Assembly: GCF_000331735.1 (NCBI RefSeq) | Contig: NC_020126.1 | Coordinates: 372,001 to 436,000, forward strand | Reading direction: 5' to 3' | Length of the DNA: 64,000 bases | Source of the DNA: Myxococcus stipitatus DSM 14675 | GTDB lineage: Bacteria > Myxococcota > Myxococcia > Myxococcales > Myxococcaceae | Part shown: positions 1-8,863 of the stretch, piece by piece | Numbering within the stretch: position 1 is the first letter of the stretch | How the letters are laid out: each line of letters begins with the position of its first letter | Made by a program: the position numbers and the translations under genes | Notes under the pieces: model-generated | Told to the model about the DNA's origin: nothing | Seen by the model: only the letters and a program-made list of their open reading frames with translations | Database searches by the model: none

Positions 1-564
1 CGTGGTCAACACGAGCGGATAGCGGCCGCCTCGGAAGACGACCTCGCTGCCGTTGACCAGGTTCTCACCGCTCACGATGACGCGGACGGGCTCCGAGGGC
101 TCCGACTCGAGTGTCCGCGGATGGAGGGCGAAGAGGATGGGCGTGGGGTCGATGACCCGCGCGAATGGAGACCGGGCTCCTCCCGGGAAGCCAGGGGTGC
201 TCGGCGGAATCCTCACTTCGAGCAGGGACGGCGTCGGCTGGGCGCGGAGCATGCGAGGGATGGTCACCCGCAGCTCCGTGCCGCTGACGAACCGGGTCTG
301 GAGGGCCTGGTTGTCGAGGTAGGCGACGCATCGGGAGCTGAAGCCCGAGCCGAGCACCTGGACGGACAGCTCCGCGAAGATGGCGTCCACCACCGCGACT
401 TCGCCCACGGAGATGGGCGGCAGCATCACCGGGGGGATGTGGGGCTGCGGCACCTCGGTGTCCGGGTTCTCGGGCGGCAGCGGGGGCGGTTGGCTCAGCC
501 CCGGCCCGCATGCACACAGCGCCCCCAGCAAGCACAACCCGAGTCTCATCCACGCCTGCCGCAT
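1..564 (-). CDS. TIG/IPT-repeat lipoprotein, C-terminus cut by window edge
   Basis: The frame reads from an ATG at 564, preceded by a GGGGAG ribosome site, and stays open to the window edge, so only the first 188 residues are seen. The N-terminus is a lipoprotein signal (LCLLGALCACGPG) followed by a Pro-rich linker and the start of IPT/TIG-like immunoglobulin repeats, with phrases such as VQVLGSGF and FVSGTELRVTIPR. It is a clear paralog of the next gene (640-3423), matching it almost position for position from the signal peptide through the first repeat. Likely an outer-membrane-anchored, cell-surface or periplasmic adhesive or scaffold protein. The specific ligand is unknown. Confidence 0.85.
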   Translation of the reverse strand, partial: MRQAWMRLGLCLLGALCACGPGLSQPPPLPPENPDTEVPQPHIPPVMLPPISVGEVAVVDAIFAELSVQVLGSGFSSRCVAYLDNQALQTRFVSGTELRVTIPRMLRAQPTPSLLEVRIPPSTPGFPGGARSPFARVIDPTPILFALHPRTLESEPSEPVRVIVSGENLVNGSEVVFRGGRYPLVLTT

Positions 565-601
565 CCGCTGCTCCCCTGGGTGTGCCATGTCCCGCCCCCC
601 C

Positions 602-630
602 TACACACCCGAGCCCGAGGACTTGCGCAA
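602..630 (-). promoter_or_regulatory. Candidate promoter of the first TIG lipoprotein gene
   Basis: Read on the minus strand, TTGCGC (630-625) is separated by 17 bases from TGTGTA (607-602), about 38 bases upstream of the ATG at 564. The same arrangement, with the same spacing and start distance, occurs before the paralog at 3460-3488. TTGCGCAA at 623-630 is also a perfect 8-bp palindrome, so it could be an operator instead of, or as well as, a -35 box. Confidence 0.45.
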
Positions 631-639
631 CCGCTGGCG

Positions 640-3423
640 CTATTCCACGACGACCCGGATGGGCAGGGAGGTGCCTCCGCCGGGGCCGGGCGTCTCGAGC
701 GTGACATCCACCGCTCCCGTCGTCGCGAGCGCCGCGGCGGGGAGCTCCGCCTCGTAGTTGTTGGCGTCGCTCGAGAAGAAGCGCACGGGCCTGACGCTCG
801 CGCGGAAGTCCTTCCAGCGCAGCTGGCTGTCGGTGTGGAGGCCCTGGCCCCAGATGCGCAATCGCAGACGCGGAGCCCCCGCCTTCGCGCTCATGGGCTC
901 GAGCTTCGTCAGCAGCGGCGCGGGCCGCTCGGGGACCACGTTGAGGAGCGCGGGGAGGGACTGCCCTCCTCCTTCCGAGACGCGCGACAGGGTGATGGTG
1001 CGGACGCCCGGAGACTCGAGCCAGAGCTGCCCGAAGGCGATTCCACTGCCCATGTTCGAGACCTCCCGCACGGGCGGCTGGGGCGGCATGCGCACGCTCA
1101 GCTGGAGCCGCGACATCCGCGTGGGCTCACCGGTCCACGAGAGGTCCTGGCCCTCCACCCAGAGGGTGCTCGGGAAGACCTCGGGGCCCAGCGGGTCTTG
1201 CGAGAGGACTCCGGGCTTCAGCGTGTGGATTCGCGGGGTCCTGGCGCCATTGAGATACAGGTAGGCCGGGGCGCTCAGTCCTTTGCCCTGGACCTGGACG
1301 CGGACCGCGAGGATGCCTTGGGTGGCGGTCTCCCGAGCGTTCAGGCTGAAGGCCCCGTCCCGGTTGTTGAAGGGCCGCTCGACGCCATCCACGAGGAGCT
1401 GGGTGACCTGCGTTCCGCTCGCGCCGGAGAGCGTGAAGTTCAGGCGTGTCTCCTGGCCCTCCTCGCTGGGCCGGATGTTCATCTCCTGGACGTTGAGCGA
1501 GAGCCGAGGCTCCACCTCCGAGGTGATGACGAGGTACCGCTCGCGACTCTCTCCGCCTCCGGGGCCGGGGGTGAAGACGGTGACTCGGGCGGGCCCGGAG
1601 GTGCGTGCTTGCGCCGCGGGGATGACGGCCGTCAGCTCGGAGCGCTGCCCGGGGCCCGCCCTGCATGGCGTGTCCAGGCACTGCCACTGCGTGGGCATGG
1701 GCACGCCCTGCCAGCGCACCACCGAGTCCGGGGTGAAGCCTTGCCCCTGGACATGGAGGGTCATGGGGTCATCGCGCGCCATGACCGGGTTCTCTCCGCC
1801 GGGGCCCGTGACGGCGTCGATGAAGGGCACGGAGCGCTCCGCGTGGACGGCGAGCAGCAGCGGAAGCGAGGTGCCTCCTCCAGGAGGGGGTGTCCGCACG
1901 GTGAGGGAGAGCACCCCCTTCTGCTCCAGGTCGGAGGGGATGAGGTCCGTGGTCAGGTGCCCCGAGGTGTCGAAGCGCGTCAGGCGCTCCTGTCCGTTGA
2001 CCTGGATGACGGACCGGGGCGTGAAGCCCGCGCCGCCGAGGGCGACGGTGCCGGGGGCGTCACCGACGGACAGCATCGCGGGGGTGAGCTCGTCGACGAG
2101 GGGCGCGGGCGCCTCCGTCACGACGTGGACGAAGAGGGGCGCGGACTCGGCGCCGTCGTAGGTGCGCCTCACCGTCACGGGGAACACCCCGGGCCGGTTC
2201 AGCAGGTGGGAGGGGACCCTGAAGGTCCACCTGTCATAGGGCGGCCCGCCGGACAGTTCTTCGAAGGACTCGGGAGGCAGGGGCGTGCCATTCCACAGCA
2301 GGACCTGTTGTTTGGATTCACCCAGGCCCTCGCCTCGGAGCTCGAAGGTGGTGCCCGTGTCGTTGACGTCCACCCGGGCGGGAGACACGGCGTACACCAC
2401 CGGCTCGGTCTTCACGACCAGGGGATAGCTCCCGGACACGAGAGGGCCCCGGTCGCTCGGCGTCTCCAGGCTCACCTGGATGGTGGCGGCCTGCATGCGC
2501 GCGTCGGCGGGGAGGTCCGCCCGGATTCTCCCCTCGAAGGGAGACGAGTACGTCGTCAGCGGCCTGCCGTTCCACTTCACCACGGTGTTGGCGCGCAGCT
2601 TCGTTCCGCTGACCTCGATGGAGTAGCTCTTGGCCTGACCCGCCCGTCCCTGGAGCTGGCCCACCGCGTTCAAGGTGGGAGGCCATATCCCCGCGACGGT
2701 GGGCGTCGGAGTCCTCACCGGGAGCGGGAGCGCCGCGGTCCTGAGGGTGATGGTCGTGTAGCCCCGGGGCCAGGGGACCTCGAGCTGGAACAAGCCATCT
2801 TCGGAAGGGCTGGCCACCACGCTGGGGAGCAGCTCCACCGTGCCCTCCGTGGGGCTCCTCACGATGAGCGGATGGCGGCCCCCTCGGAAGAGGGCCACGC
2901 TGTCGCGGATGAGGTTCTTCCCCTTCACCGTGATGCGGACTGGCGCGGAGGGCGCCGCGTCGACGACTTCCGGAGAGAGCGAATGAAGCTCGGGGGCGGG
3001 CTCGACGAACGTCGTGAACGGAGACGTGGCGCCGCCTGGCTGGCCAGGGGCACCCGGGGGCGTCCTCACCCAGAGGAGGTAGGAGTCCCGGGACTGCGAG
3101 AGGAGGTGGCGAGGGACACGCGCCCGCAGCTCCGTGCCACTGACGAACGAGGTCTCGAGGCGCGCCTGGTTCAGGTAGACGAGGCTGCTGGCGTGGAAGC
3201 CCGCGCCGAGCACCTGGACCTCCAGCTCCACGCTCATCGCGTCCACCACCACCACGTCACCCAGGGAGATGGGGGGCAGCGTCACCGAGGGAGGGGGCCT
3301 CACCGGGGGGACTTCGATGTCGGGGTCCTCCGGTGGCAGCGGCTGCGGATTGCCGAGCCCGGGGCCGCACGCCCCCAGCACCCACACCAGGAAGACCCCA
3401 CCTCTCATCAACCCCAGGCGCAT
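640..3423 (-). CDS. TIG/IPT-repeat cell-surface lipoprotein
   Basis: A 927-residue protein starting at the ATG at 3423 (MRLGLMRGG), behind a GGAAGGA-type ribosome site; the frame stays open further upstream, but that stretch reads as a shadow of the neighbouring gene. A lipobox (VWVLGACGPG) is followed by a Pro-rich stalk and about nine or ten Ig-like repeats of roughly 90 residues. Each has TIG features: an opening 'P.V..GD', an L.G.GF turn and a W(N/K)G.P step. Several repeats end in a TPGPGGG(T/E)S or TPPPGGGTS signature. TIG domains are all-beta Ig folds common in bacterial surface proteins. Probably anchored in the outer membrane. It is a tandem paralog of the gene at 1-564. Confidence 0.88.
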   Translation of the reverse strand: MRLGLMRGGVFLVWVLGACGPGLGNPQPLPPEDPDIEVPPVRPPPSVTLPPISLGDVVVVDAMSVELEVQVLGAGFHASSLVYLNQARLETSFVSGTELRARVPRHLLSQSRDSYLLWVRTPPGAPGQPGGATSPFTTFVEPAPELHSLSPEVVDAAPSAPVRITVKGKNLIRDSVALFRGGRHPLIVRSPTEGTVELLPSVVASPSEDGLFQLEVPWPRGYTTITLRTAALPLPVRTPTPTVAGIWPPTLNAVGQLQGRAGQAKSYSIEVSGTKLRANTVVKWNGRPLTTYSSPFEGRIRADLPADARMQAATIQVSLETPSDRGPLVSGSYPLVVKTEPVVYAVSPARVDVNDTGTTFELRGEGLGESKQQVLLWNGTPLPPESFEELSGGPPYDRWTFRVPSHLLNRPGVFPVTVRRTYDGAESAPLFVHVVTEAPAPLVDELTPAMLSVGDAPGTVALGGAGFTPRSVIQVNGQERLTRFDTSGHLTTDLIPSDLEQKGVLSLTVRTPPPGGGTSLPLLLAVHAERSVPFIDAVTGPGGENPVMARDDPMTLHVQGQGFTPDSVVRWQGVPMPTQWQCLDTPCRAGPGQRSELTAVIPAAQARTSGPARVTVFTPGPGGGESRERYLVITSEVEPRLSLNVQEMNIRPSEEGQETRLNFTLSGASGTQVTQLLVDGVERPFNNRDGAFSLNARETATQGILAVRVQVQGKGLSAPAYLYLNGARTPRIHTLKPGVLSQDPLGPEVFPSTLWVEGQDLSWTGEPTRMSRLQLSVRMPPQPPVREVSNMGSGIAFGQLWLESPGVRTITLSRVSEGGGQSLPALLNVVPERPAPLLTKLEPMSAKAGAPRLRLRIWGQGLHTDSQLRWKDFRASVRPVRFFSSDANNYEAELPAAALATTGAVDVTLETPGPGGGTSLPIRVVVE

Positions 3424-3459
3424 CTGGCCATCCTTCCGCGAGCGGTCTCTCGCGCTCCC

Positions 3460-3488
3460 TTCACACCCGAGACCCGCTTCTTGCGCAA
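3460..3488 (-). promoter_or_regulatory. Candidate promoter of the second TIG lipoprotein gene
   Basis: On the minus strand TTGCGC (3488-3483), 17 bases, then TGTGAA (3465-3460), about 37 bases before the ATG at 3423. Leader and palindrome TTGCGCAA (3481-3488) are shared with the copy at 602-630, including a TCGGGTGTG core just before or within the -10 region. Conservation between the duplicates is the main support. Confidence 0.45.
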
Positions 3489-3517
3489 GCCTTCGTCGCG
3501 GAAGCCACGAGAAGGGC

Positions 3518-4381
3518 TCAGCCCCGGGCGCCCGCCCGCTCCAGGAGTGCACCGCCGGGACCGAAGCCCAGGGTGAGGCACAGGATTCGCGCATGACTCG
3601 CGAGTCGCGGCTCCCCGCGCGCGGCCTCCGCGGAGAGCTCCGCGTCGTTGAGCACGAGCACGTCGCCGCTGTCCGGCAGCCCGGCATGCGCGAGGAGGTC
3701 GTGCACGAGGGACGCGTGTCCCTCCCAGCCGTAGGTGCAGCCTCCCGGGAGGAGCGCATCGTCCAAGGGACAGGGGAGCGCCAGGCACAGTCCGTCGGAG
3801 GCCCGGGTGTCCGTGTCTCGCGCGAAGCCGCGCAGCGCGCCCGCGATGAAGTGGACGGCCGCTGGGATGTGGTGCCCCTCCGCGGGCCGCGGCCTGCCGA
3901 TGAAGAGGCGCGGGAGCGCGGTGACATCCCGCTCGAAGACCCGCGGCGGCGTGTGCCGGCTCACGCACTTGACGCTCGTCTGCCCGACGTCGAGCGCGAG
4001 GGGATTCGAGGCGGAGGCCGGGAGCAGCTGGAGCCCCGCGAGCACCGGCGCGAAGCGGGGCGCCTCCGCGAGGTGGATGGGGCAGCGAAGTCCCCGGGCC
4101 GCCTCCGCGAGTGCGGGCTCGAAGTCCTCCAGACACAGCAGGCCCCCCGTGAGCCACACCGCGTCCACCGCGTGTCGATGGACCAGCACCTCGATGGCGG
4201 CGAGGAGGCCGGGCATCAGGCGTTGCGCGAGCCGCGCTTCGGGGACCCCCGCCAGCCGGTCTGCCTCCACGCGAGGGGCGCTCAGGTGCTCCCATAGCTC
4301 GCGTCCGAGCACCGGGAGGTTCCAGACCTCCAGCGGTGTCACGCCCGGGGCCCGGTAGCGGCGAGGGCTCCGGTGGCTCAT
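3518..4381 (-). CDS. ROK/ASKHA-like protein with permuted motif order
   Basis: 287 residues; the start at 4381 overlaps the glycosyltransferase stop by 4 bases (ATGA), implying coupled translation. Motifs of the sugar-kinase/HSP70/actin ATPase fold are visible: a phosphate-1-like DVGQTSVK at residues 131-138, LNDAELSAEAA near residue 245, and LGFGPGG close to the C-terminus. In ROK kinases the DxGxTxxK motif lies at the N-terminus and a (L/I)xGG adenosine motif near the C-terminus. Here AVWLTGG (residues 74-80) and a PVLAGLQLL stretch come first, in the N-terminal 125 residues. This suggests a circular permutation or a very divergent family. It could be a kinase, a regulator or a non-catalytic homolog. 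Its operon with glycosyltransferase and asparagine-synthase-like genes suggests small-molecule tailoring. Confidence 0.65.
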   Translation of the reverse strand: MSHRSPRRYRAPGVTPLEVWNLPVLGRELWEHLSAPRVEADRLAGVPEARLAQRLMPGLLAAIEVLVHRHAVDAVWLTGGLLCLEDFEPALAEAARGLRCPIHLAEAPRFAPVLAGLQLLPASASNPLALDVGQTSVKCVSRHTPPRVFERDVTALPRLFIGRPRPAEGHHIPAAVHFIAGALRGFARDTDTRASDGLCLALPCPLDDALLPGGCTYGWEGHASLVHDLLAHAGLPDSGDVLVLNDAELSAEAARGEPRLASHARILCLTLGFGPGGALLERAGARG

Positions 4382-5574
4382 GTGACGAGCCGGACGATGC
4401 GCTCGGCGACTTCCCTCGCGCCATCCTGGGCGCGGTACGACGCGGAGATGGCGGCGACCTTCGCTCGCAGCGGCGTGCCCGGGGCCAGGAGCTGGCGAAG
4501 CGCGTCCCGGCAGTCCTCCACGGTCAACGTGTCGGGCTCCCTCGTGAGCCCCGCGCCCGAGGCCCGGAGGAAGTGCGCCTGGATGGGCTGGTCATTGCAG
4601 ACGGGCAGCAGCAGCAGCGGGACACCCTCCGTCAGCGCCTCCATCACCGAGTTGGCGCCGCCGTGCGAGACGAAGACGGAGGCCTTCGGGAGCAGCTGGC
4701 GCTGCGGCGTGTAGGGGACGGCCACCACGTCGCCGGGCAGCGAGCGCGAGAACTCCGTGTCGGCCAGCTCCCCGGCGCTGAGGACCAGCGTGACGCCCAG
4801 GGGCGCGGCGGCCTCCGCGAGGGTGCGGAACAGCGTGGGCTGCCACGAAATCTGGCTGCCGAAGGACACATACACCACGGGCTTCGAGCCCAGCCGCTCC
4901 CACGGGAAGTCCACCTCGTCGCCACGGGGCTCGGGAGGAATGGAGGGGCCGACGAGCGCGGTGTCGGGAGGCAGGCCCGCGCCGGGACCGAGGAAGGCCT
5001 CGGTGGCGAAGATCGTGTTGAGGCGCGGGGAGAGGCACTCGCAGTTTCGGAAGCGCGCATCGTCGAAGCCGTGCCGCGCGAACAGCGCCGCGCGCTCTTT
5101 CGCCAGCGCGCGCACGTTGCGGCGCAGGCCGTAGTCCTCCATCGGCTCCAGCAGCGAGAGCGCGGAGGACACGCCCACCCACGGGAGCTTCTCCCGGTGC
5201 GCGGCCAGCACGGCGGCGTACTGCATCCCATCCAGCGCGAGGACATCGGGGCGGAAGCTCCGGACGACCTGGCTCACGGGCTCCAGCAGCGCGGGCACCG
5301 CGTCGATGAGCAGCCCACGAATCCACTTCCCGAGCGCCACTTCGTCGCGCACCAGCCGGGCCAGGGCCTCGCCGCCGGTCTCGATGGCGGGGGCCTCCTG
5401 CGCGAGCGGCGGCAGGTGGAGCACCTCCACGCCCAGGTTCGCGAGCTGCGGCGAGGGCTCCGGGATGCAGAGCCAGCCCACGGTGTGGCCCCTGCGGCGC
5501 AGCCACTGCGCGACTCCCATCATCGGGTTGATGTGGCCCTTCTCGGGAGACGTGCCAATCAGGATTCGGGACAT
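4378..5574 (-). CDS. GT1-family (MGT/UGT-type) glycosyltransferase
   Basis: 398 residues from the ATG at 5574 (MSRILIGTSPEKGHINPM). The frame extends further upstream, but this start gives the canonical GHINPMMGVAQWLRRRGH N-terminus and overlaps the upstream gene by only 16 bases. The C-terminal half has the nucleotide-sugar binding signature of the family: VSHGGANSVMEALTEG followed by PVCNDQPIQAHFL. The length is typical for macrolide-type or natural-product glycosyltransferases. It lies between an asparagine-synthase-like gene and the ROK-like gene in one overlapping operon. It probably transfers a sugar to a small secondary metabolite in the cytoplasm. Acceptor and donor cannot be read from the sequence. 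Confidence 0.88.
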   Translation of the reverse strand: MSRILIGTSPEKGHINPMMGVAQWLRRRGHTVGWLCIPEPSPQLANLGVEVLHLPPLAQEAPAIETGGEALARLVRDEVALGKWIRGLLIDAVPALLEPVSQVVRSFRPDVLALDGMQYAAVLAAHREKLPWVGVSSALSLLEPMEDYGLRRNVRALAKERAALFARHGFDDARFRNCECLSPRLNTIFATEAFLGPGAGLPPDTALVGPSIPPEPRGDEVDFPWERLGSKPVVYVSFGSQISWQPTLFRTLAEAAAPLGVTLVLSAGELADTEFSRSLPGDVVAVPYTPQRQLLPKASVFVSHGGANSVMEALTEGVPLLLLPVCNDQPIQAHFLRASGAGLTREPDTLTVEDCRDALRQLLAPGTPLRAKVAAISASYRAQDGAREVAERIVRLVT

Positions 5575-6959
5575 GAGGAGCCTCGCGCCGCGTGCGCGTG
5601 GAGCATGGCGAGGGAACACAACCGCATCAACAGGCGATCCACCGCGCTGGCCTCGGGGGCGTCGGGCTCGATGTGCGTGGAATACTCCAGCAGCGCCAGC
5701 GCGGCCTCCGGGTCGATGACCTCCAGCGGCTCCAGGCGCGAGGGCGACAGCCAGGCGCGGTAGAGCTCCAGCCAGCGGGCCCGCATGGGACTGGAGAGCG
5801 CCGTGTGCCCGTAGCGTGGCGTCTTGCGCGCGAGCCGCACTTCATCTGGGACGAGGCCGCGCACGCCCTGGCGGAACAGCCACTTGCCGACGCCTTCGCG
5901 CGAGAGGGAGGACTCCGGCAGCGAGAGCGCCACGTTCGCGAAGCGCGTGTCGAGGTAGGGCGTGTGGACGGTGAGCCGGTGGGTCCGCGCGCCGCGCAGC
6001 TCCGGAGGCAACACCAGCTCGCGCAGCACCCAGGCGGCATGGCGCACCTCTTCGGAGGACTCCCGGTCCGCAAGCGACCAGGGCATCGGGTCGCGTGGGT
6101 CCCCCAAGTTGTCCACAAGGGGGCGCAGCACCGTGCGCGCGAGCTTCCGGTCCTCGTCGATGCGCGTCGCCGCCGAGGCCATCGCGTCCGGGTTCCCTCG
6201 GAGCACCTCGTCCGCTCCTGCCCCGCTGAGCATCACCGACGCGCCCAGCAGCCGGGCCGCCGCGTAGAAGGCGAAGCTCGCGATGACCCGCGCGTTGAGG
6301 AGGGGCGTCTCGGTGGCGATGACGGTGGGCTCGAACAGGTCGGGCAGCACGGCGTCCGGGATGGGCACGTCCACCAGCTCCACGCCGGTGAGGCGCGCGA
6401 CGGTCCTGGCGTTGCGCCGCTCCGTCTCATCGGCGAAGTGGACCTCCATGCTCCAGGCGCGGACCCGGCCGGGCGCGTGACGGGCCGCCAGCGCGCACAG
6501 CACCGCGCTGTCCACGCCGCCGCTCAGGCTCACGTCCCGCGCGCCCGCGGCGACACGTGCGCCCACCACGTCGGAGCACGCGGACACGAGTCGCCGTGCC
6601 TGCTCGTCGTGGACCTGGACCTCGGCCTCGTTGGAGAGGGATTGCGCCGGCGCGGCTTCGCGCTGGACCTGGGGCAGGGGTGGCGCCACGCGGCTCACGC
6701 CCCGGAACAGGCTCTGGCTCGGCGGCAGGGCATGGAGCAGGAACGCGGCGATGCACGCGGGCTCCAGCCCCAGGAGGGGCGTGCTCCCGCCGCGGGCCTC
6801 GGAGGGCTCGGCGCGGGGCTTCTCCTCGGGCAGCGTGGCCCTGCCTCGGAGCGGGGGCGGGAGCAACCGCCACACGGACTCCTGGGGTTCACCGGAGGAG
6901 GACTGGTAGGACGGAAGGATGGCGAGCGGGCTGCTCGCGTCGCCAGAGGGTGCTGACAC
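5559..6959 (-). CDS. Asparagine-synthase-like enzyme without a functional glutaminase domain
   Basis: 466 residues from a GTG at 6959. The PP-loop ATP-pyrophosphatase motif LSGGVDSAVL is at residues 145-154, followed by the typical asparagine-synthase core (SGAGADEVLRG, HTPYLDTRFANVALSLP, ARKTPRYGHTA). The first ~110 residues lack the catalytic N-terminal Cys and most of the class-II glutaminase domain. Only its tail is recognisable (CIAAFLLHALPPSQSLFRGVS). The same domain loss is seen in beta-lactam synthetases and lasso-peptide cyclases, which adenylate a carboxylate to form an amide. Genuine asparagine synthesis from glutamine is therefore unlikely; an amide- or lactam-forming tailoring role is inferred. 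It overlaps the glycosyltransferase and is divergent from the radical SAM gene. Confidence 0.8.
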   Translation of the reverse strand: MSAPSGDASSPLAILPSYQSSSGEPQESVWRLLPPPLRGRATLPEEKPRAEPSEARGGSTPLLGLEPACIAAFLLHALPPSQSLFRGVSRVAPPLPQVQREAAPAQSLSNEAEVQVHDEQARRLVSACSDVVGARVAAGARDVSLSGGVDSAVLCALAARHAPGRVRAWSMEVHFADETERRNARTVARLTGVELVDVPIPDAVLPDLFEPTVIATETPLLNARVIASFAFYAAARLLGASVMLSGAGADEVLRGNPDAMASAATRIDEDRKLARTVLRPLVDNLGDPRDPMPWSLADRESSEEVRHAAWVLRELVLPPELRGARTHRLTVHTPYLDTRFANVALSLPESSLSREGVGKWLFRQGVRGLVPDEVRLARKTPRYGHTALSSPMRARWLELYRAWLSPSRLEPLEVIDPEAALALLEYSTHIEPDAPEASAVDRLLMRLCSLAMLHAHAARGSSCPES

Positions 6960-7001
6960 GCGGTGACTGTCTCAAGCCCTGGGGGGAGGCGGCAACCCCG
7001 C

Positions 7002-7007
7002 TATAGT
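7002..7007 (+). promoter_or_regulatory. Candidate -10 box for a leaderless radical SAM transcript
   Basis: TATAGT ends seven bases before the GTG at 7014. No purine-rich ribosome site lies just ahead of that GTG, so a leaderless mRNA starting at the GTG fits. No good -35 box is visible. Confidence 0.35.
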
Positions 7008-7013
7008 CGCCAG

Positions 7014-7805
7014 GTGCGTTACGAGCTGCACGACGGCCGAATCCTCACCTGGTCCCTGGAGACGCACGTCGTCACCCACTGCAACCTGCGCTGCGTGCAG
7101 TGCTGCCCGCTGTCGCCGCACCTGCCCGCGTGGGCGGTGGAGCCCGACTCACTCCAGGCCGACCTCACCCGGCTGGCGCGAGTCCTCGAGCCCAACATCT
7201 TCAAGCTCACCGGTGGAGAGCCCTTCCTCCATCCGAATCTTCCCGCCGTGCTGGACGCCGTCCGGGCCTCTGGCATCTGTGAGCAGGTCTCCGTCACCAC
7301 CAACGGGCTGCTCGCCGTGAGCGCGCCGGAGGCCGTCTACGAGCGCCTGGACCGGATGACCCTGTCCGTCTACTCCTCCGCGCCGCTGCCGGAGAAGTCC
7401 CTGGCGCGCATCACGGAGCGCTGTGAGCACCACGGGGTCCATCTCACGGTGAAGCGCATCGACGCCTTCCAGCAAATCACGCCAGAGGCGCCGCTGGGCT
7501 CGGACGCGGAGGTGCGCGATGTCTATGCGCGCTGCTGGCTGAAGGTCCGCTGCCACCTGGTCCACCAGGGGCGCTTCTACTCCTGCACCCGTCCACCGCA
7601 CGTGGCCACGGTGCTGGGGCCCGCGCATCCGGACATGCCCGCGCTCGCGGAGGTGGACGGCGTGCGCCTGGACGCGCCGGACCTGCTCGAGCGGGTGCTG
7701 GGCCTCTTGGAGCGGGACACGCCGCTGGCCACGTGTCGTTACTGCCTGGGGGCCAGTGGCCCGTGGAAACCACACGCGCAGCTCCCACGGGCACCTCGCG
7801 GCTAG
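7014..7805 (+). CDS. Radical SAM protein with Cys-rich C-terminus
   Basis: 263 residues if started at the GTG at 7014; the frame is open back to 6963, but the 7014 start gives the usual short lead-in to the cluster motif. CNLRCVQCC at residues 23-31 is the CxxxCxxC site for the 4Fe-4S cluster that cleaves S-adenosylmethionine. [11 protein letters not shown] is the GGE SAM-binding motif. The C-terminal part has further Cys residues ([24 protein letters not shown]), suggesting a SPASM/twitch-like auxiliary-cluster region. The gene is divergent from the asparagine-synthase-like gene, with only ~54 bp between them. Co-regulation and a shared biosynthetic role are plausible, e.g. modification of a peptide or sugar, but no precursor gene was found. 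Its stop codon overlaps the convergent aldo/keto reductase stop. Confidence 0.82.
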   Translation: MRYELHDGRILTWSLETHVVTHCNLRCVQCCPLSPHLPAWAVEPDSLQADLTRLARVLEPNIFKLTGGEPFLHPNLPAVLDAVRASGICEQVSVTTNGLLAVSAPEAVYERLDRMTLSVYSSAPLPEKSLARITERCEHHGVHLTVKRIDAFQQITPEAPLGSDAEVRDVYARCWLKVRCHLVHQGRFYSCTRPPHVATVLGPAHPDMPALAEVDGVRLDAPDLLERVLGLLERDTPLATCRYCLGASGPWKPHAQLPRAPRG

Positions 7806-8809
7806 CGCTTCTCCTGGCCGGACTTCGGCACCGCGTTCTGCATCGACGGAGGGTAACGCTCTCCCGCCGCGACGCCGCGCGGGGCGACCGCGTCGATGTC
7901 CTTCAAGTCCTGGGGCGTGAGCTTCACCGCGAGCGCGCCCAGGTTCTCATCCAGGTACTTGCGTCGCTTGGTGCCGGGAATCGGAACCATGTCCGGCCCC
8001 TGCGCCATCACCCACGCGAGCGCGAGCTGCGCCGGTGTGCAGCCCTTGTCCTTCGCCAGCCGCTCCACCTTCGTCACCAGCTCCAGGTTGCGCGTGAAGT
8101 TCTCCCCCTGGAAGCGGGGCGAGTTGCGCCGGTAGTCATCCGCGGCCAGGTCCTCGAAGCGCTTGATTTGCCCCGTGAGGAAGCCGCGTCCCAGCGGGCT
8201 GTAGGGCACGAAGCCGATGCCCAGCTCGCGGCAGGCCTGAATCACTTCGTCTTCCGGGTCGCGGCTCCACAGCGAGTACTCGCTCTGGAGCGCGGCGATG
8301 GGGTGCACCTTGGACGCGCGGCGCAGCGTGTCGCCGTCGACTTCGGACAACCCCAGGTGCCGCACCTTGCCCTCGCGCACCAATTCCGCCATGGCGCCCA
8401 CCGTGTCCTCGATGGGGGTGTGAGGGTCCTTGCGGTGCAGGTAGTAGAGGTCGATGACGTCCATGCCCAGCCGACGCAGGCTGGCCTCACACGCCTGCTT
8501 CACGTACTCCGGACGGCCGTTGATGCCGCGCGTCTGCGCGTTGTTCGGGTCCCGGACGATGCCGAACTTCGTCGCCAGCACCACCTTCGCGCGGTGGGGC
8601 TTGAGCACCCGGCCCACCAGCTCCTCGTTCTTCCCGGAGCCGTACATGTCCGCGGTGTCGAAGAAGGTGATGCCCCGCTCCAGCGCGTGGAGCAGCGTGG
8701 CCTCCGACTCCGTGTCGTCGCGTCCCGCATAGAAGTCAGACATCCCCATGCAGCCCAGGCCCATGGCGGAAACCTCCAGGCCCTGCTTGCCGAGCGTCCG
8801 CGTCTCCAT
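7802..8809 (-). CDS. Aldo/keto reductase
   Basis: 335 residues from the ATG at 8809, chosen because GGGAGGGAC lies just upstream and [14 protein letters not shown] is the standard family N-terminus. The catalytic tetrad is intact: D51 (FFDTAD), Y56 (MYG), K81 (ATKFG) and H125 (YYLHR). The NADPH-binding end carries VPIPGTKR. It is an AKR13-like cytosolic NADPH-dependent carbonyl reductase, similar in layout to YakC/AKR13 proteins; substrate unknown. It is convergent with the radical SAM gene, with overlapping stop codons (7802-7805), so it is a separate transcription unit. Confidence 0.93.
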   Translation of the reverse strand: METRTLGKQGLEVSAMGLGCMGMSDFYAGRDDTESEATLLHALERGITFFDTADMYGSGKNEELVGRVLKPHRAKVVLATKFGIVRDPNNAQTRGINGRPEYVKQACEASLRRLGMDVIDLYYLHRKDPHTPIEDTVGAMAELVREGKVRHLGLSEVDGDTLRRASKVHPIAALQSEYSLWSRDPEDEVIQACRELGIGFVPYSPLGRGFLTGQIKRFEDLAADDYRRNSPRFQGENFTRNLELVTKVERLAKDKGCTPAQLALAWVMAQGPDMVPIPGTKRRKYLDENLGALAVKLTPQDLKDIDAVAPRGVAAGERYPPSMQNAVPKSGQEKR

Positions 8810-8863
8810 CTGTCCCTCCCTCGCTGTGGCCACTGCCGTGGCGTTGCGTTCGTCGCGCGCCCT

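Noticed and set aside
121-3576. A 1151-residue open frame on the plus strand
   Set aside because: It runs antisense to both TIG lipoprotein genes and has composition typical of GC-rich shadow frames (Arg/Gly/Ala/Leu-rich, no domains), while the minus-strand proteins have signals and repeats.
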